From Consotaella aegiceratis (GTDB lineage Bacteria; Pseudomonadota; Alphaproteobacteria; Rhizobiales; Rhizobiaceae), in NCBI RefSeq assembly GCF_036541425.1, contig NZ_JAZHFT010000029.1:1-64000 (forward strand): a stretch of DNA of 64,000 nucleotides, written 5' to 3'. The position numbers were made by a program, and so were the translations under genes. The notes under the pieces were generated by a model that worked only from the letters and a program-made list of their open reading frames with translations, was not told the DNA's origin and did not search any database. The first letter of the stretch is position 1. Each line of letters begins with the position of its first letter. Below, piece by piece: positions 48,732-56,772 of this stretch.

Positions 48732-49340
48732 CCCGATTGCTCCTGCCTGTTCATCGGCTACACCTCGGACCCTTTCCGCCTTGAAGGATGGGCACGGCCG
48801 CCGCCTTCAAGCCCCTGACGATGGGGAGGCCTTCCGGCCCGCGTACTTGGCTTCCCTTGCCCTCTTGCGAGAGCCCGAGGCGTTGTCCCCACCTCGCCGC
48901 TGGCAGATTTTCTCGGCCCTGCCACGATCAGGTCGGGCGGGTTGTCATCCCGCTGACGCGCCTGGTCGCGATCGACCGCCGGGGGTTGCCCGATCCTTCA
49001 AGGCCGCTCGTCCTATGGGTCACGGTTCCGAGCGATTTGTTTTTTCCGCCGATTCGGGGCAGCGGCACCCGTCAGTCCATCATCACCGTCGTGATCCGGG
49101 TGCGCGGGGCATGTCCTGAAAAGACCGCGCAGCTTCAGGCCTCAACCCTCGATCGTGCGGCGGGAACCTCCGCGCAGACCCGCAAGATTTCGAGAATTTT
49201 GACTCGCCGGACACTAGGGCTTGTGTTTTATGACCCCGTAAGATAACCGAGAAGCAGTTCAATCCTTCTCGACTTGTCCAGCGGCTCGGCTCCCATCACG
49301 GGGACCGGGCCGTTTCTTTATGCGTCGGCCCCAAACCCTT
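48732..49340. other. 600-bp region with no convincing gene
   Basis: A plus-strand open frame (48788-49246, 152 codons) has no ribosome site and a Pro/Arg/Ser-rich composition usual for frame shadows in GC-rich DNA, and the overlapping frame 48781-49119 is no better. Part of the stretch (VVIPLTRLVAIDRRGLPDPS onwards) reads somewhat protein-like and could be a decayed gene. No repeats or tRNA genes are seen. Confidence 0.35.
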
Positions 49341-49351
49341 CGCAAGATTAT

Positions 49352-49404
49352 TTTGCGATTTTCGCGATTTCCTGCTTGCAGTTTTTCGCGATATTCGCAA
49401 ATAT
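49352..49404 (+). promoter_or_regulatory. Early-right promoter with two repressor operators
   Basis: O4 at 49352-49368 (tttgcgattttcgcgat) and O5 at 49385-49401 (ttcgcgatattcgcaaa, the inverse of the same motif), centres 33 bp apart, the same distance as O1-O2. Promoter TTGCAG (49376-49381), 17 bp, AAATAT (49399-49404); the -10 sequence is identical to that of the cro-like gene. O5 covers the spacer and the first half of the -10 box, so the repressor should shut the operon. Confidence 0.8.
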
Positions 49405-49433
49405 AGCTCCATCAACACCGATGGAGCGCAGCG

Positions 49434-49817
49434 ATGACCGGCACCGACACCCTCCGCATTCGCACCGAAGCCGCAAAGGCTATTGAGACAATCAAGGGCA
49501 TCGTCAAAACCTGCCAGCACCTCGATCCGGGGTGCGACCACCTCAACCTGTTCCGCCGGCAGGCCAACCTTCGCCGGATGAATGACGAGCTGGTTTCTGC
49601 CTTCGTCGATGTGCAGGAAGCGATTGGCTTGGCCGGGGCTGACGAAGGTCCGGGCGCCCATCGCAATGAGCTTCTGGACCGGCATGTCGATGCCTTTGAC
49701 GACGTGTTCGCGGCAGCGTGGCAACACGTCGAGAACGTCGCCTTGGCCGAAGACGAGCCCGAGGCGAGCCACGCCGATCGTGCCTATCAACAGGCGCAAG
49801 AAAGGCGGGTGGCGTGA
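49434..49817 (+). CDS. First early-right gene, unknown helical protein
   Basis: The protein has 127 residues. GGAG lies 8 nt before the ATG. All-helical and acidic (RTEAAKAIETIKGIVKTCQH, then FVDVQEAIGLAGADEGPGAH). It starts about 25 nt after the predicted transcription start. In phages the first right-hand early gene often acts as an antirepressor or antiterminator, but nothing in the sequence shows this. Confidence 0.65.
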   Translation: MTGTDTLRIRTEAAKAIETIKGIVKTCQHLDPGCDHLNLFRRQANLRRMNDELVSAFVDVQEAIGLAGADEGPGAHRNELLDRHVDAFDDVFAAAWQHVENVALAEDEPEASHADRAYQQAQERRVA

Positions 49818-50068
49818 TGGGCACCCTGCGCAATCGCAAATTCTGGATGGTTTGGAACCCGAGCGGTCGGGCGCCGACCTACAAGCACGAGACAAAAGCG
49901 TCTGCCGAGACGGAAGCGATGCGTCTGGCTGAAGTCTCTCCCGGTGACCGGTTTTTCGTTCTCAAGGCCGTCTCTGGCTTCGTCTGCACGGTCAGCGATC
50001 CAACCCCAATCAAGCTGGTGAAGACGTCCGACGACGAGCCGGCTCAAGACGGCGACATCCCGTTCTGA
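49817..50068 (+). CDS. Small early-right protein, conserved phage type
   Basis: The protein has 83 residues. ATG overlaps the previous stop (TGATG). MGTLRNRKFWMVWNPSGRAP, then TYKHETKASAETEAMRLAEV: a short sheet-helix unit that occurs widely in phages and often has an acidic tail like DEPAQDGDIPF here. The ending DDDIPF-like is typical of proteins that bind SSB-interacting partners, but the length is small and the role is open. Confidence 0.65.
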   Translation: MGTLRNRKFWMVWNPSGRAPTYKHETKASAETEAMRLAEVSPGDRFFVLKAVSGFVCTVSDPTPIKLVKTSDDEPAQDGDIPF

Positions 50069-50120
50069 CGCTCCGGTGACGGGCTTCGGCCCGCCATCCG
50101 AACGCCAGAGGAAGAAAACC

Positions 50121-50516
50121 ATGCATCAGCAACAGCCGAAAATCCCCATGCCCGCCGACGTCGATATCGGCGCCCGTATTCGCTCACGCCGCACGGCTCT
50201 CGGAATGAGCCAGGAGAAGCTTGGCGACGCCTGCGGCATCACGTTCCAGCAGATCCAGAAATACGAGAAGGGCACGAACCGCGTCGGCGGCTCTCGGATC
50301 GTGCAGATCGCGGCCGCGCTGCAATGCTCGCCGTCCGACTTGATCGTTGGCAGCGATACCGAACCCGTGCCGTTCTTTCCGGCCGAGGTCCTGCGGCTGG
50401 CGCAGCGCCTTGCCGTGCTGGAGCCGGAGCGGCGACGGACGATCACCAAGAGCCTCAGCGACATCATGACGGCGATTGAAGCCGCTGCCACCAACACGAA
50501 CCGAGAAGCTGCCTGA
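50121..50516 (+). CDS. XRE-family HTH regulator
   Basis: The protein has 131 residues from ATG at 50121 (AGAGGAAG upstream). IGARIRSRRTALGMSQEKLG (about 16-35), then GITFQQIQKYEKGTNRVGGS: a full Cro/C1-type helix-turn-helix, very close in form to the host-type regulators of rhizobia (SinR-like). The C-terminal helix (RLAVLEPERRRTITKSLSDI) would mediate dimers. It may modulate later early genes. Confidence 0.85.
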   Translation: MHQQQPKIPMPADVDIGARIRSRRTALGMSQEKLGDACGITFQQIQKYEKGTNRVGGSRIVQIAAALQCSPSDLIVGSDTEPVPFFPAEVLRLAQRLAVLEPERRRTITKSLSDIMTAIEAAATNTNREAA

Positions 50517-50571
50517 CGCTCTCCCCATGGCCTTCGGGCCATGCAGCGAACGCCAGATGGAGACCGCTCCC

Positions 50572-50730
50572 ATGAACGCCATCGACACCAAGATCACGGC
50601 GCTTTTCGACAAGCAGGCCGCGTCTTGCGCCCGACATGCCCGGCTGATGGGCTATCTCGGCACCCTGTTCGGCTTTGCCGCCGGCAATGCGATGTGGCTC
50701 GCTATCGCCCGTTGGAGCGGGTGGCTGTGA
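50572..50730 (+). CDS. 52-residue single-pass membrane protein
   Basis: MNAIDTKITALFDKQAASCA, then a membrane segment LMGYLGTLFGFAAGNAMWLA (about 26-45) and IARWSGWL. GGAG lies 9 nt before the ATG at 50572; an ATG at 50557 is also in frame. TGATG overlap with the next gene. Function unknown. Confidence 0.6.
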   Translation: MNAIDTKITALFDKQAASCARHARLMGYLGTLFGFAAGNAMWLAIARWSGWL

Positions 50731-51167
50731 TGGCGAGGATCTATGTTGCCAGTTCTTGGCGAAATCCACACCAGCCGTCTGTCGTCGAAGTGCTTCGGCA
50801 GGATGGTCACGCTGTCTACGACTTTCGCGCCCCGTTCAACGGAGTGCCGGGCTTCGCTTGGTCCGAAATCGATCCCGAATGGCAAGGCTGGTCAGCAGAG
50901 CGGTATCGCGACCTGTTGACCACGCATCCGATTGCGGCACGCGGGTTCGTCAGCGATCTGCGCGGGATGCAATGGGCCGATACCTGCGTCCTCGTCCTCC
51001 CATGCGGACGCTCGGCGCATCTCGAGGCCGGATGGTTTTGCGGTCAGGGCAAGCGCTGCATCATTCTGACCAGAGACGGCGAAGAGCCAGAGCTTATGGC
51101 GCTTCTGGCAACCGACATCTGCATCTCGGTCGAAGAGGTTCTGAGCGCCTTGAAGAGGGCGGACTGA
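50730..51167 (+). CDS. Nucleoside 2-deoxyribosyltransferase-like protein
   Basis: The protein has 145 residues. MARIYVASSWRNPHQPSVVE followed by GHAVYDFRAP and a central GMQWADTCVLVLPCGRSAHL (about 79-98) matches the Rossmann-like NDT/DUF4406 family: the N-terminal YVASSWRN loop and the CGRSAHLEAGW motif that holds the ribose. The Glu in HLEAGW is the family nucleophile. Such phage proteins act on nucleosides or nucleotides; substrate unknown. Confidence 0.78.
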   Translation: MARIYVASSWRNPHQPSVVEVLRQDGHAVYDFRAPFNGVPGFAWSEIDPEWQGWSAERYRDLLTTHPIAARGFVSDLRGMQWADTCVLVLPCGRSAHLEAGWFCGQGKRCIILTRDGEEPELMALLATDICISVEEVLSALKRAD

Positions 51168-51328
51168 TGCCCGTCTTCCGCTGCCACCTCGCCCCGCGCG
51201 ACGGCGAGCCTCAGCCGCCGTGCATCGTCACCGCTCCGACACCGCAGGCCGCCCGGCAGGAGGCAGCCAAGCGCCATCCAGGCGAGGCCATCCGCAAGGT
51301 CAAGCTCGACAGGGAGAGCAAGTCATGA
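51167..51328 (+). CDS. 53-residue early-right protein
   Basis: MPVFRCHLAPRDGEPQPPCI, then VTAPTPQAARQEAAKRHPGE. TGATG overlap with the previous gene and ATGA with the next, so it is coupled at both ends. Small sheet-helix unit, unknown. Confidence 0.55.
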   Translation: MPVFRCHLAPRDGEPQPPCIVTAPTPQAARQEAAKRHPGEAIRKVKLDRESKS

Positions 51329-51561
51329 CCGGCCGCATCCTCCCTGCCCTGACCTCCAGCTTTGATCCGGACGCATTGGACGACGGCGTCGACCGCGCGA
51401 CGGCGATCCACGCCGGAGCCCGCAATCAGTTCATCCGCTTCGTCCGCATCAACGGCGAACAGAGATGGGAGCGCCTGTCCGATCGCCGCCGACAGGCATG
51501 GATCGACGATTTCGAGGCCGGTCTCGACGCGGCTCTCGCAACTGGATGGAGACCTCAATGA
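51325..51561 (+). CDS. 78-residue early-right protein (RyR-like small domain)
   Basis: MTGRILPALTSSFDPDALDD, then GARNQFIRFVRINGEQRWER and LSDRRRQAWIDDFEAGLDAA. The 'W...LSDRRRQAW' stretch resembles the small helical RyR-type domain seen in phage proteins. Coupled to both neighbours. Function unknown. Confidence 0.55.
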   Translation: MTGRILPALTSSFDPDALDDGVDRATAIHAGARNQFIRFVRINGEQRWERLSDRRRQAWIDDFEAGLDAALATGWRPQ

Positions 51562-51833
51562 GCGCTCCGATCATCCGCACCTATTCGAGCGCAGACGCTC
51601 CCGATGACGTTCGCTGGACGGCATTCATCATGGAGCCGGTGTCTCTCGTTGATGCCGACCGAAAGCCCACTGGCAAGCGCTCTGAGCGACCCCTGCCGAT
51701 CTTCTGGATGGCGAGAACCGAGGAAGGCGCCCGCGGCCGCGCCGCCGACTGGTGGCAGGGCGAGCAGGACCGGAAGGAAGCGGCCATGGCGGCCCGTGAG
51801 GCGCGCGCCAAGAGCAGGAGGACAGCAGCATGA
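51558..51833 (+). CDS. 91-residue early-right protein
   Basis: MSAPIIRTYSSADAPDDVRW, then AFIMEPVSLVDADRKPTGKR and FWMARTEEGARGRAADWWQG. It ends in a basic Ala/Arg helix. ATGA overlaps on both sides. No family recognised; it precedes the recombination genes. Confidence 0.55.
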   Translation: MSAPIIRTYSSADAPDDVRWTAFIMEPVSLVDADRKPTGKRSERPLPIFWMARTEEGARGRAADWWQGEQDRKEAAMAAREARAKSRRTAA

Positions 51834-52792
51834 TCGCAGAGCGCGCCTGGGATGGCGAGACCATCACCGAGCCCGGGGTCTACCGCGGCATTCCGCTGGC
51901 GACCTATCACGACAAGCCAGACTTGTTCGACCGGCCCTCAGTGTCGAAGAGCGCCTTGAAATGGCTGCTGCCGTCGCACGGCGGCTCGCCCAAGGCGTTC
52001 TGGGGCCGGTGGTCGTTCAATCGAATGCGGATCGAACCGGAGCCGTCGAAAGCGCTGGATTTCGGCAAGGCGACGCACGCCCTGCTTCTCGGCGACGAGG
52101 ATTTCTCGACGGCCTATGCCGTCCATCCCTCCGAGTATCCGAACGAAAAGCCGAGGAAGGGTGAAGGCCCGACGAAGGCTTGGAACTGGAACGCAGGCTT
52201 CTGCCAGGAATGGCGAGAGCGCCAGGGCAAGAGGACGATCATTTCGCCCGACCAGTTCAATCGCATCCGGGCCATTCGTGACGACGCCGCGCGCTATCCG
52301 CTGGTTCAGCAAGGCATCCTGAACGGCCGCGTCGAAAGGACGATGGTCTACCGCGATCCCGAGACGAACGTCATCGTCAAGGTGCGCCCCGACGTCATAC
52401 CTCATGCGGATGGGATCTACAGCGACCTCAAGACCGCATCGAAGTTCAGCGAGGACTTCCTGGAGCGCCAGGCGTTCGACTGCCTGTACTACCTCCAGGG
52501 AGCGATGGTCCGCATGGCCTGTCGCGAGCTTGGTCTGCCGTTTGAGACCTTCGTCCTTCTCTATGTGCTGAACGACGACGTGCCGGACACTGCGCATGTC
52601 GAACTATCCGAGCATGAGCTTGATCGCGGCGAACGCGAAATCCGCTGGGCACTGAAGACGATCCGCCAATGCCTCGACGCTGGCGAATGGCCCGGCGCGC
52701 GTCCGTTCCGCGCCGGTGAGCAACACCTTCAGCTCAAACCGTTCCACAAGACGAAGATCGACGAGTTCCTGGAACTCGAGGAGGTTGCGTGA
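51830..52792 (+). CDS. recE: RecE-like exonuclease (PD-(D/E)XK, DUF3799)
   Basis: The protein has 320 residues. GVYRGIPLATYHDKPDLFDR with PSVSKSALKWLLPSHGGSPK (about 17-56) is the DUF3799 start. KALDFGKATHALLLGDE (about 74-90) follows, and the nuclease core lies at IVKVRPDVIPHADGIYSDLK (about 186-206), holding the metal-binding Asp and the D-x-K of the PD-(D/E)XK fold; ERQAFDCLYYLQGAMVRMA is the conserved helix. It degrades one strand of linear DNA to make 3' tails for RecT, coded two genes downstream. Confidence 0.88.
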   Translation: MIAERAWDGETITEPGVYRGIPLATYHDKPDLFDRPSVSKSALKWLLPSHGGSPKAFWGRWSFNRMRIEPEPSKALDFGKATHALLLGDEDFSTAYAVHPSEYPNEKPRKGEGPTKAWNWNAGFCQEWRERQGKRTIISPDQFNRIRAIRDDAARYPLVQQGILNGRVERTMVYRDPETNVIVKVRPDVIPHADGIYSDLKTASKFSEDFLERQAFDCLYYLQGAMVRMACRELGLPFETFVLLYVLNDDVPDTAHVELSEHELDRGEREIRWALKTIRQCLDAGEWPGARPFRAGEQHLQLKPFHKTKIDEFLELEEVA

Positions 52793-53337
52793 CCCTTTGC
52801 ACGGAGCCGTTCGTCGGCACAATGCATCCGCTGGTGAGGAATTTGTCCGGCAAGCGTTTTGGGCGCCTCACAGCGCTTTATTACTGCGGGAAACAGTCTA
52901 GCAACGGCGGTCGGCCTACGGCGATCTGGGCATGCCGCTGCGACTGCGGCAGTACGCTTGGAGTTCGCTCGGTCGGGCTCACGTCCGGCAATACTCGGTC
53001 CTGCGGCTGCATCAAACGAGAGCACCCTGGAGGAGCACCTAAGCACGGGTTGACGAATACCCCGGAATACCGGGCGTGGAAATCACTTCGTCAGAGGTGC
53101 CTCAACCCGGAGAGCCCCGCCTACAAGTGGTACGGCGCGCGCGGAATTGCCGTCTGCGACCGTTGGCGCGACAGCTTCGAAGATTTTCTTTTCGATATGG
53201 GCCCCCGTCCATCTCAGCACCACAGCATCGATCGTATCGACAACGACGGAAACTACGAACCGTCGAACTGCCGGTGGGCGACTGCAAGCCAGCAGAATAG
53301 TAACCGCCGCAATCCGGGCCGCAGGAGAGCAAAATGA
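52789..53337 (+). CDS. HNH homing-type endonuclease between recE and recT
   Basis: The protein has 182 residues from GTG at 52789 (GAGGAGG upstream). The N-terminal zinc-like part (WACRCDCGS, SCGCIKREH) is followed by EYRAWKSLRQRCLNPESPAY and KWYGARGIAVCDRWRDSFED, then the catalytic SIDRIDNDGNYEPSNCRWAT stretch. This order is that of phage-borne HNH/AP2-like homing enzymes. It overlaps the recE end and the recT start by 4 nt each, so it is well adapted to the operon. Confidence 0.85.
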   Translation: MTLCTEPFVGTMHPLVRNLSGKRFGRLTALYYCGKQSSNGGRPTAIWACRCDCGSTLGVRSVGLTSGNTRSCGCIKREHPGGAPKHGLTNTPEYRAWKSLRQRCLNPESPAYKWYGARGIAVCDRWRDSFEDFLFDMGPRPSQHHSIDRIDNDGNYEPSNCRWATASQQNSNRRNPGRRRAK

Positions 53338-54668
53338 GCAACGCAGTCGCCAACCTTCCCGATCGGCCCCGTCGCGAGCTCGCGCAGACCGAAGATGTCG
53401 TGCCGATCCTCGACACCGCCAAGTTTGAGCACATGCAGCGCGTCGCTCACGTGATGGCGTCGACCTCCATGATCCCCGATGCGCTCTGCAAGGAAAAGGT
53501 CGACGGTCAATTAGTCTATCTTCCCATGGAACAGATCAGGGCAAACTGCTTCTTGGTCGTCAACCAGTCAGTACGCTGGGGTATGGACCCATTCGCGGTC
53601 GCGCAGTGCGTTTCCCTCGTGCACGGGAAGCTCTGCTACGAGGGAAAGCTCGTCTCTGCCGTGCTCGACGCCAAGCTCGGATTGAAGCTGCATCACCACA
53701 TGGTTGGCGACGCCGGGAGCGACGGCCGCCGCATCTATCTCAGCGACAGGCCCTTCGATACGGAAATTTCGGTTGTCACCGAGGGGCGAGTTGAAAAAGG
53801 GCCGCTGTCGAATTTCTTGACGCCCGGCTTCCGCAACCCAGCGGTCCGCATTTTTGACGGATCTGTTGGCGAATGGAAGACGACGGGCAGCGGTACGCCC
53901 TGGACGCCGAAGAACTACGATCGAATGCTGGTTTACCGTGGGACCCGCGACTGGTGCCGCATTTATGAACCCGCGATTATGCTCGGCGTCTACACGCCCG
54001 ACGAAATGTTGGACCTGTCGGAGAACATGCGCGCGAACCGGGCGCGCGATGTCACCGGGAACCGCCCCGCCCTCTCCGATCGCTTGTCCGCCGCCAAGGC
54101 CCAGCAAAAACCCACAGACGCGCGCGAGGGCTTCGACCGCTCATTCATCGACGGAGAGCTTCGAGGCGACGTCGACGCATCCTCAGACCAAGACGAGCGC
54201 AATTCAGATGAAGCCGCCGGCGCGGTGCCGGACGGCGCGGAGACCGGGTCTGACACCGGCTCGGTCTCCGCAGAGCAGACGAACCTTGGAACCCACTCCC
54301 AAGAGTCCGTCGATAGCTCCCAAGGTTCGCAGGAAGTGGACATCGATCCGGCCGACGAGCGCGACGATCCAACCATCTCCGAAGCCGACCGCGTGAAGCT
54401 CGGTCGATATGCCCACGACCTGTTCGGGCTGGCGGCTGGCGAGGCCGATCCTGGCATTCGCAAAGACCGCATCGGCAAGGCGCACACGCGGTGGCGCGAA
54501 GACATCGCAGCCTTGCCGGAAGAGGCTCGCGAGATGGCGGCGGCGATCCTGAAATCCGCCCAGGCCGTGAACCGTGGAGACACGAGCGTCGAGAGCGCGG
54601 CGGGCTTCCACGCCGACATGCTCGGATTGCCGGCGGCCGACCTCACGCCGGGGGTCCGCCATGACTGA
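53334..54668 (+). CDS. recT: RecT-family single-strand annealing protein with acidic tail
   Basis: The protein has 444 residues. The core is about 20-235: HVMASTSMIPDALC, CFLVVNQSVRWGMDPFAVAQ, CVSLVHGKLCYEGKLVSAVL, YDRMLVYRGTRDWCRIYEPA and GVYTPDEM match RecT. Beyond about 255 an unusual extra region of Asp/Glu/Ser/Gln (SSDQDERNSDEAAGAVPDGA) and a C-terminal helical domain are added. RecT loads on the tails made by RecE and anneals homologous DNA. The extension may contact other replication factors. Confidence 0.85.
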   Translation: MSNAVANLPDRPRRELAQTEDVVPILDTAKFEHMQRVAHVMASTSMIPDALCKEKVDGQLVYLPMEQIRANCFLVVNQSVRWGMDPFAVAQCVSLVHGKLCYEGKLVSAVLDAKLGLKLHHHMVGDAGSDGRRIYLSDRPFDTEISVVTEGRVEKGPLSNFLTPGFRNPAVRIFDGSVGEWKTTGSGTPWTPKNYDRMLVYRGTRDWCRIYEPAIMLGVYTPDEMLDLSENMRANRARDVTGNRPALSDRLSAAKAQQKPTDAREGFDRSFIDGELRGDVDASSDQDERNSDEAAGAVPDGAETGSDTGSVSAEQTNLGTHSQESVDSSQGSQEVDIDPADERDDPTISEADRVKLGRYAHDLFGLAAGEADPGIRKDRIGKAHTRWREDIAALPEEAREMAAAILKSAQAVNRGDTSVESAAGFHADMLGLPAADLTPGVRHD

Positions 54669-55857
54669 GCGCCACGGCATCAAAGCTATCGCCCTCGGCC
54701 GGTCAGATGTATTCCGGCTCGACCCGCGCCACCTGCACGTCAAGGAAGGCTGGAACAGCCGAGAGGTCGATTTCGACCCAACGGATCCGGAAGACCTGTC
54801 GCTCGCCCATTCAATCGCCGAGGTGGGCGTCAAGGAGCCGCTGACGATCGTCTGGGAAGACGGCAAGGCGTTCGTCACCAACGGACATCGGCGACGCGGT
54901 GCGACTCTCCATGCGATCGATGTGCTGGGCGCCGAGATCAAATCGGTGCCAGCGCAGACCGAGGATCGCTATTCCAGCGAGGCCGATCGCGTTCTCAGCC
55001 AGATCGTGCGGAACAGCGGCAAGCCGCTGACCCCATTCGAACAGAGCAAGGTCTTCAAGCGGCTGATCGACTTTGGCTGGTCCGAAAAGGAGATCGCCGC
55101 CAAGGTCGGACGAAGCGAAGGATGGGTTCGGCAACTGCTCGAGCTTCAGGCGGCCCCCGAAGAGGTCAAGAGCCTCGTGCGGACGAACCAGGTCTCAGCA
55201 ACGCTGGCCGCCAAGGTCACGCGCGAGGCCGGTCCCGCGGCTGCCGAAAGGCTGGCCAAGGCAGTCGAGACCGCGAAGGCCGCTGGCAAGAAGCGCGCAA
55301 CGGCGAAGCATGTCGAGCCACAGGCAAAGGCGGAACCGGCGCAAGAGCCGGTGGGCTACCTCTACGATGTGCTGTGCCACGACGGTTCGTGGATGACCGA
55401 CTTTGAGTATGGCAATTGTCCCATCCCGCCGTTGGGCGGGGATATCCGCAATGTTCGCGGGGTCTACGCCCTCCCGCCAGACACCGCGGCAAAGATCGCC
55501 CGCGCCCGCGCCGACGAGCGCCAGCGCATCGCCCGGCAGATCGAAGAAGAGGCGGACGTCACGCCCTGCCAGGAAGACGCGAACGTGACGCGCGGGCTGG
55601 CGACGTTGGTGCGTGCTGGTTTCTCATACGATGACGCTGAACGGCTGGAGACCGACGCCGAAGCACAAGCGGCAGAGATCGCCACGCTACGGGCGGAGAA
55701 CGAACGGATGCGGGCAGCACTGGACCCGTTCAACCTGATCGCTGATCGCCTCTTCGTGACCGGGGCCAAAAGCTCGGATGAGATCGAGATCAGCGGCGAA
55801 GAGTTGTTTCAGGCGCTGATGGCCGTCCGCGCCGCACTCGGCAAGGGAGGCGAGTGA
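54661..55857 (+). CDS. ParB-like nuclease/partition-domain protein
   Basis: The protein has 398 residues from ATG at 54661. ParB-N: RLDPRHLHVKEGWNSREVDF, then GVKEPLTIVWEDGKAFVTNG and HRRRGATLHAID (about 65-80). An HTH follows at about 130-165 (TPFEQSKVFKRLIDFGWSEK, then EIAAKVGRSEGWVRQLLEL). The C-terminal ~180 residues are an added region with a WMTDFEYGN segment and a coiled coil (AQAAEIATLRAENERMRAAL). It is a phage-type ParB used in early DNA handling rather than a plasmid partner: no ParA is present. Confidence 0.82.
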   Translation: MTERHGIKAIALGRSDVFRLDPRHLHVKEGWNSREVDFDPTDPEDLSLAHSIAEVGVKEPLTIVWEDGKAFVTNGHRRRGATLHAIDVLGAEIKSVPAQTEDRYSSEADRVLSQIVRNSGKPLTPFEQSKVFKRLIDFGWSEKEIAAKVGRSEGWVRQLLELQAAPEEVKSLVRTNQVSATLAAKVTREAGPAAAERLAKAVETAKAAGKKRATAKHVEPQAKAEPAQEPVGYLYDVLCHDGSWMTDFEYGNCPIPPLGGDIRNVRGVYALPPDTAAKIARARADERQRIARQIEEEADVTPCQEDANVTRGLATLVRAGFSYDDAERLETDAEAQAAEIATLRAENERMRAALDPFNLIADRLFVTGAKSSDEIEISGEELFQALMAVRAALGKGGE

Positions 55858-56051
55858 TGGCCTGGTCTTGCGACGAACTCGATCCAAAGCACTGCCGCAA
55901 TCCGCATGGATGCCACTGCAAAGAGATCGAGCATCTGTTGGCGCGGATCGCGCGTGTCGAGCGAAACCGTGACATGTGGAAAGGGCAGTGCGAGTTGCAA
56001 GCTAAGCAGCTTACGCGCCTTCGCACAGCCCTTCCGGCGAGCGAGGCGTGA
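55857..56051 (+). CDS. 64-residue Cys-rich early protein
   Basis: MAWSCDELDPKHCRNPHGCH with C-x7-C-x5-C-x-C spacing suggests a small metal site, followed by a helix (EIEHLLARIARVERNRDMWK). ATG overlaps the previous stop (TGATG). Unknown. Confidence 0.6.
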   Translation: MAWSCDELDPKHCRNPHGCHCKEIEHLLARIARVERNRDMWKGQCELQAKQLTRLRTALPASEA

Positions 56052-56053
56052 CC

Positions 56054-56440
56054 ATGGCCTTCATGATCGTCCGCCCAGAGACGGCCTTCGCCCTGGACCC
56101 TTCGGACAAGTCGCAGCGGCGCATCCGGGACGAGCAGCACCTCGCCTTCATCCGGTCCCTGCCCTCGATCATCAGCGGCTTATACGGATGCGAAGCGGCC
56201 CACGTTCGCTATGGGGATCCTCGGTATCGAAAGAAGCGCACCGGCCGCGGCCAGAAGCCTGACGACTGCTGGTGCGTCCCGCTCACCCCCGAGGAGCATC
56301 GGGACCAGCATGCTGAGAACGAGGCGCTGTGGTGGGTCAAGCAGGGCATCGATCCGCTGGCGATCGCCCAACGACTCTACGCTGTCTCAGGCGACGAGGA
56401 ATCGTCCACAACGATCATTCTGGAGGCGAGGAAGAGATGA
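56054..56440 (+). CDS. DUF968-like HNH nuclease
   Basis: The protein has 128 residues (GTG at 56048 is an alternative start). CEAAHVRYGDPRYRKKRTGR followed by KPDDCWCVPLTPEEHRDQHA and ENEALWWVKQGIDPLAI matches DUF968: the AHVR motif, the C-x-VPL and H-x3-H pair, and the W...G(I/V)DP ending. DUF968 proteins of phages are HNH-type nucleases of the recombination region. Confidence 0.82.
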   Translation: MAFMIVRPETAFALDPSDKSQRRIRDEQHLAFIRSLPSIISGLYGCEAAHVRYGDPRYRKKRTGRGQKPDDCWCVPLTPEEHRDQHAENEALWWVKQGIDPLAIAQRLYAVSGDEESSTTIILEARKR

Positions 56441-56772
56441 GCGACACTCCGCCGCTGAGAGGGCGCAGCTCGCAATTCGTGGAAGGGTACCGGTGCGCAA
56501 TGAAGCGCGCCATCACTTGGCTGCACCGTCGGGCCGAGGCGATGGGCGATCCGCACGCGCGAGACGTCCTGCACTCAGCCGCGACCAACCTGGGCTGGGA
56601 TGACTTGCAGCCAAGCAACCTGCACACTTCAGACGGAGCCGACCTTGCCCTCTTACAGCGCTACGCCGACTGCTTTCGGCTTATCGGTGGGACGAATGCC
56701 CGCAACGTGATCGATGATGCGGTCGCCGAGCTCAAGCGTCGGCGCGCGCAGGATGAGCAGCGGGAAGACTGA
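56437..56772 (+). CDS. Early-right protein, unknown
   Basis: The protein has 111 residues: RGRSSQFVEGYRCAMKRAIT, then a helical part with DPHARDVLHSAATNLGWDDL and a final LALLQRYADCFRLIGGTNAR. ATGA overlap with the nuclease gene and a 1-nt overlap with the next gene. No domain recognised. Confidence 0.6.
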   Translation: MSDTPPLRGRSSQFVEGYRCAMKRAITWLHRRAEAMGDPHARDVLHSAATNLGWDDLQPSNLHTSDGADLALLQRYADCFRLIGGTNARNVIDDAVAELKRRRAQDEQRED

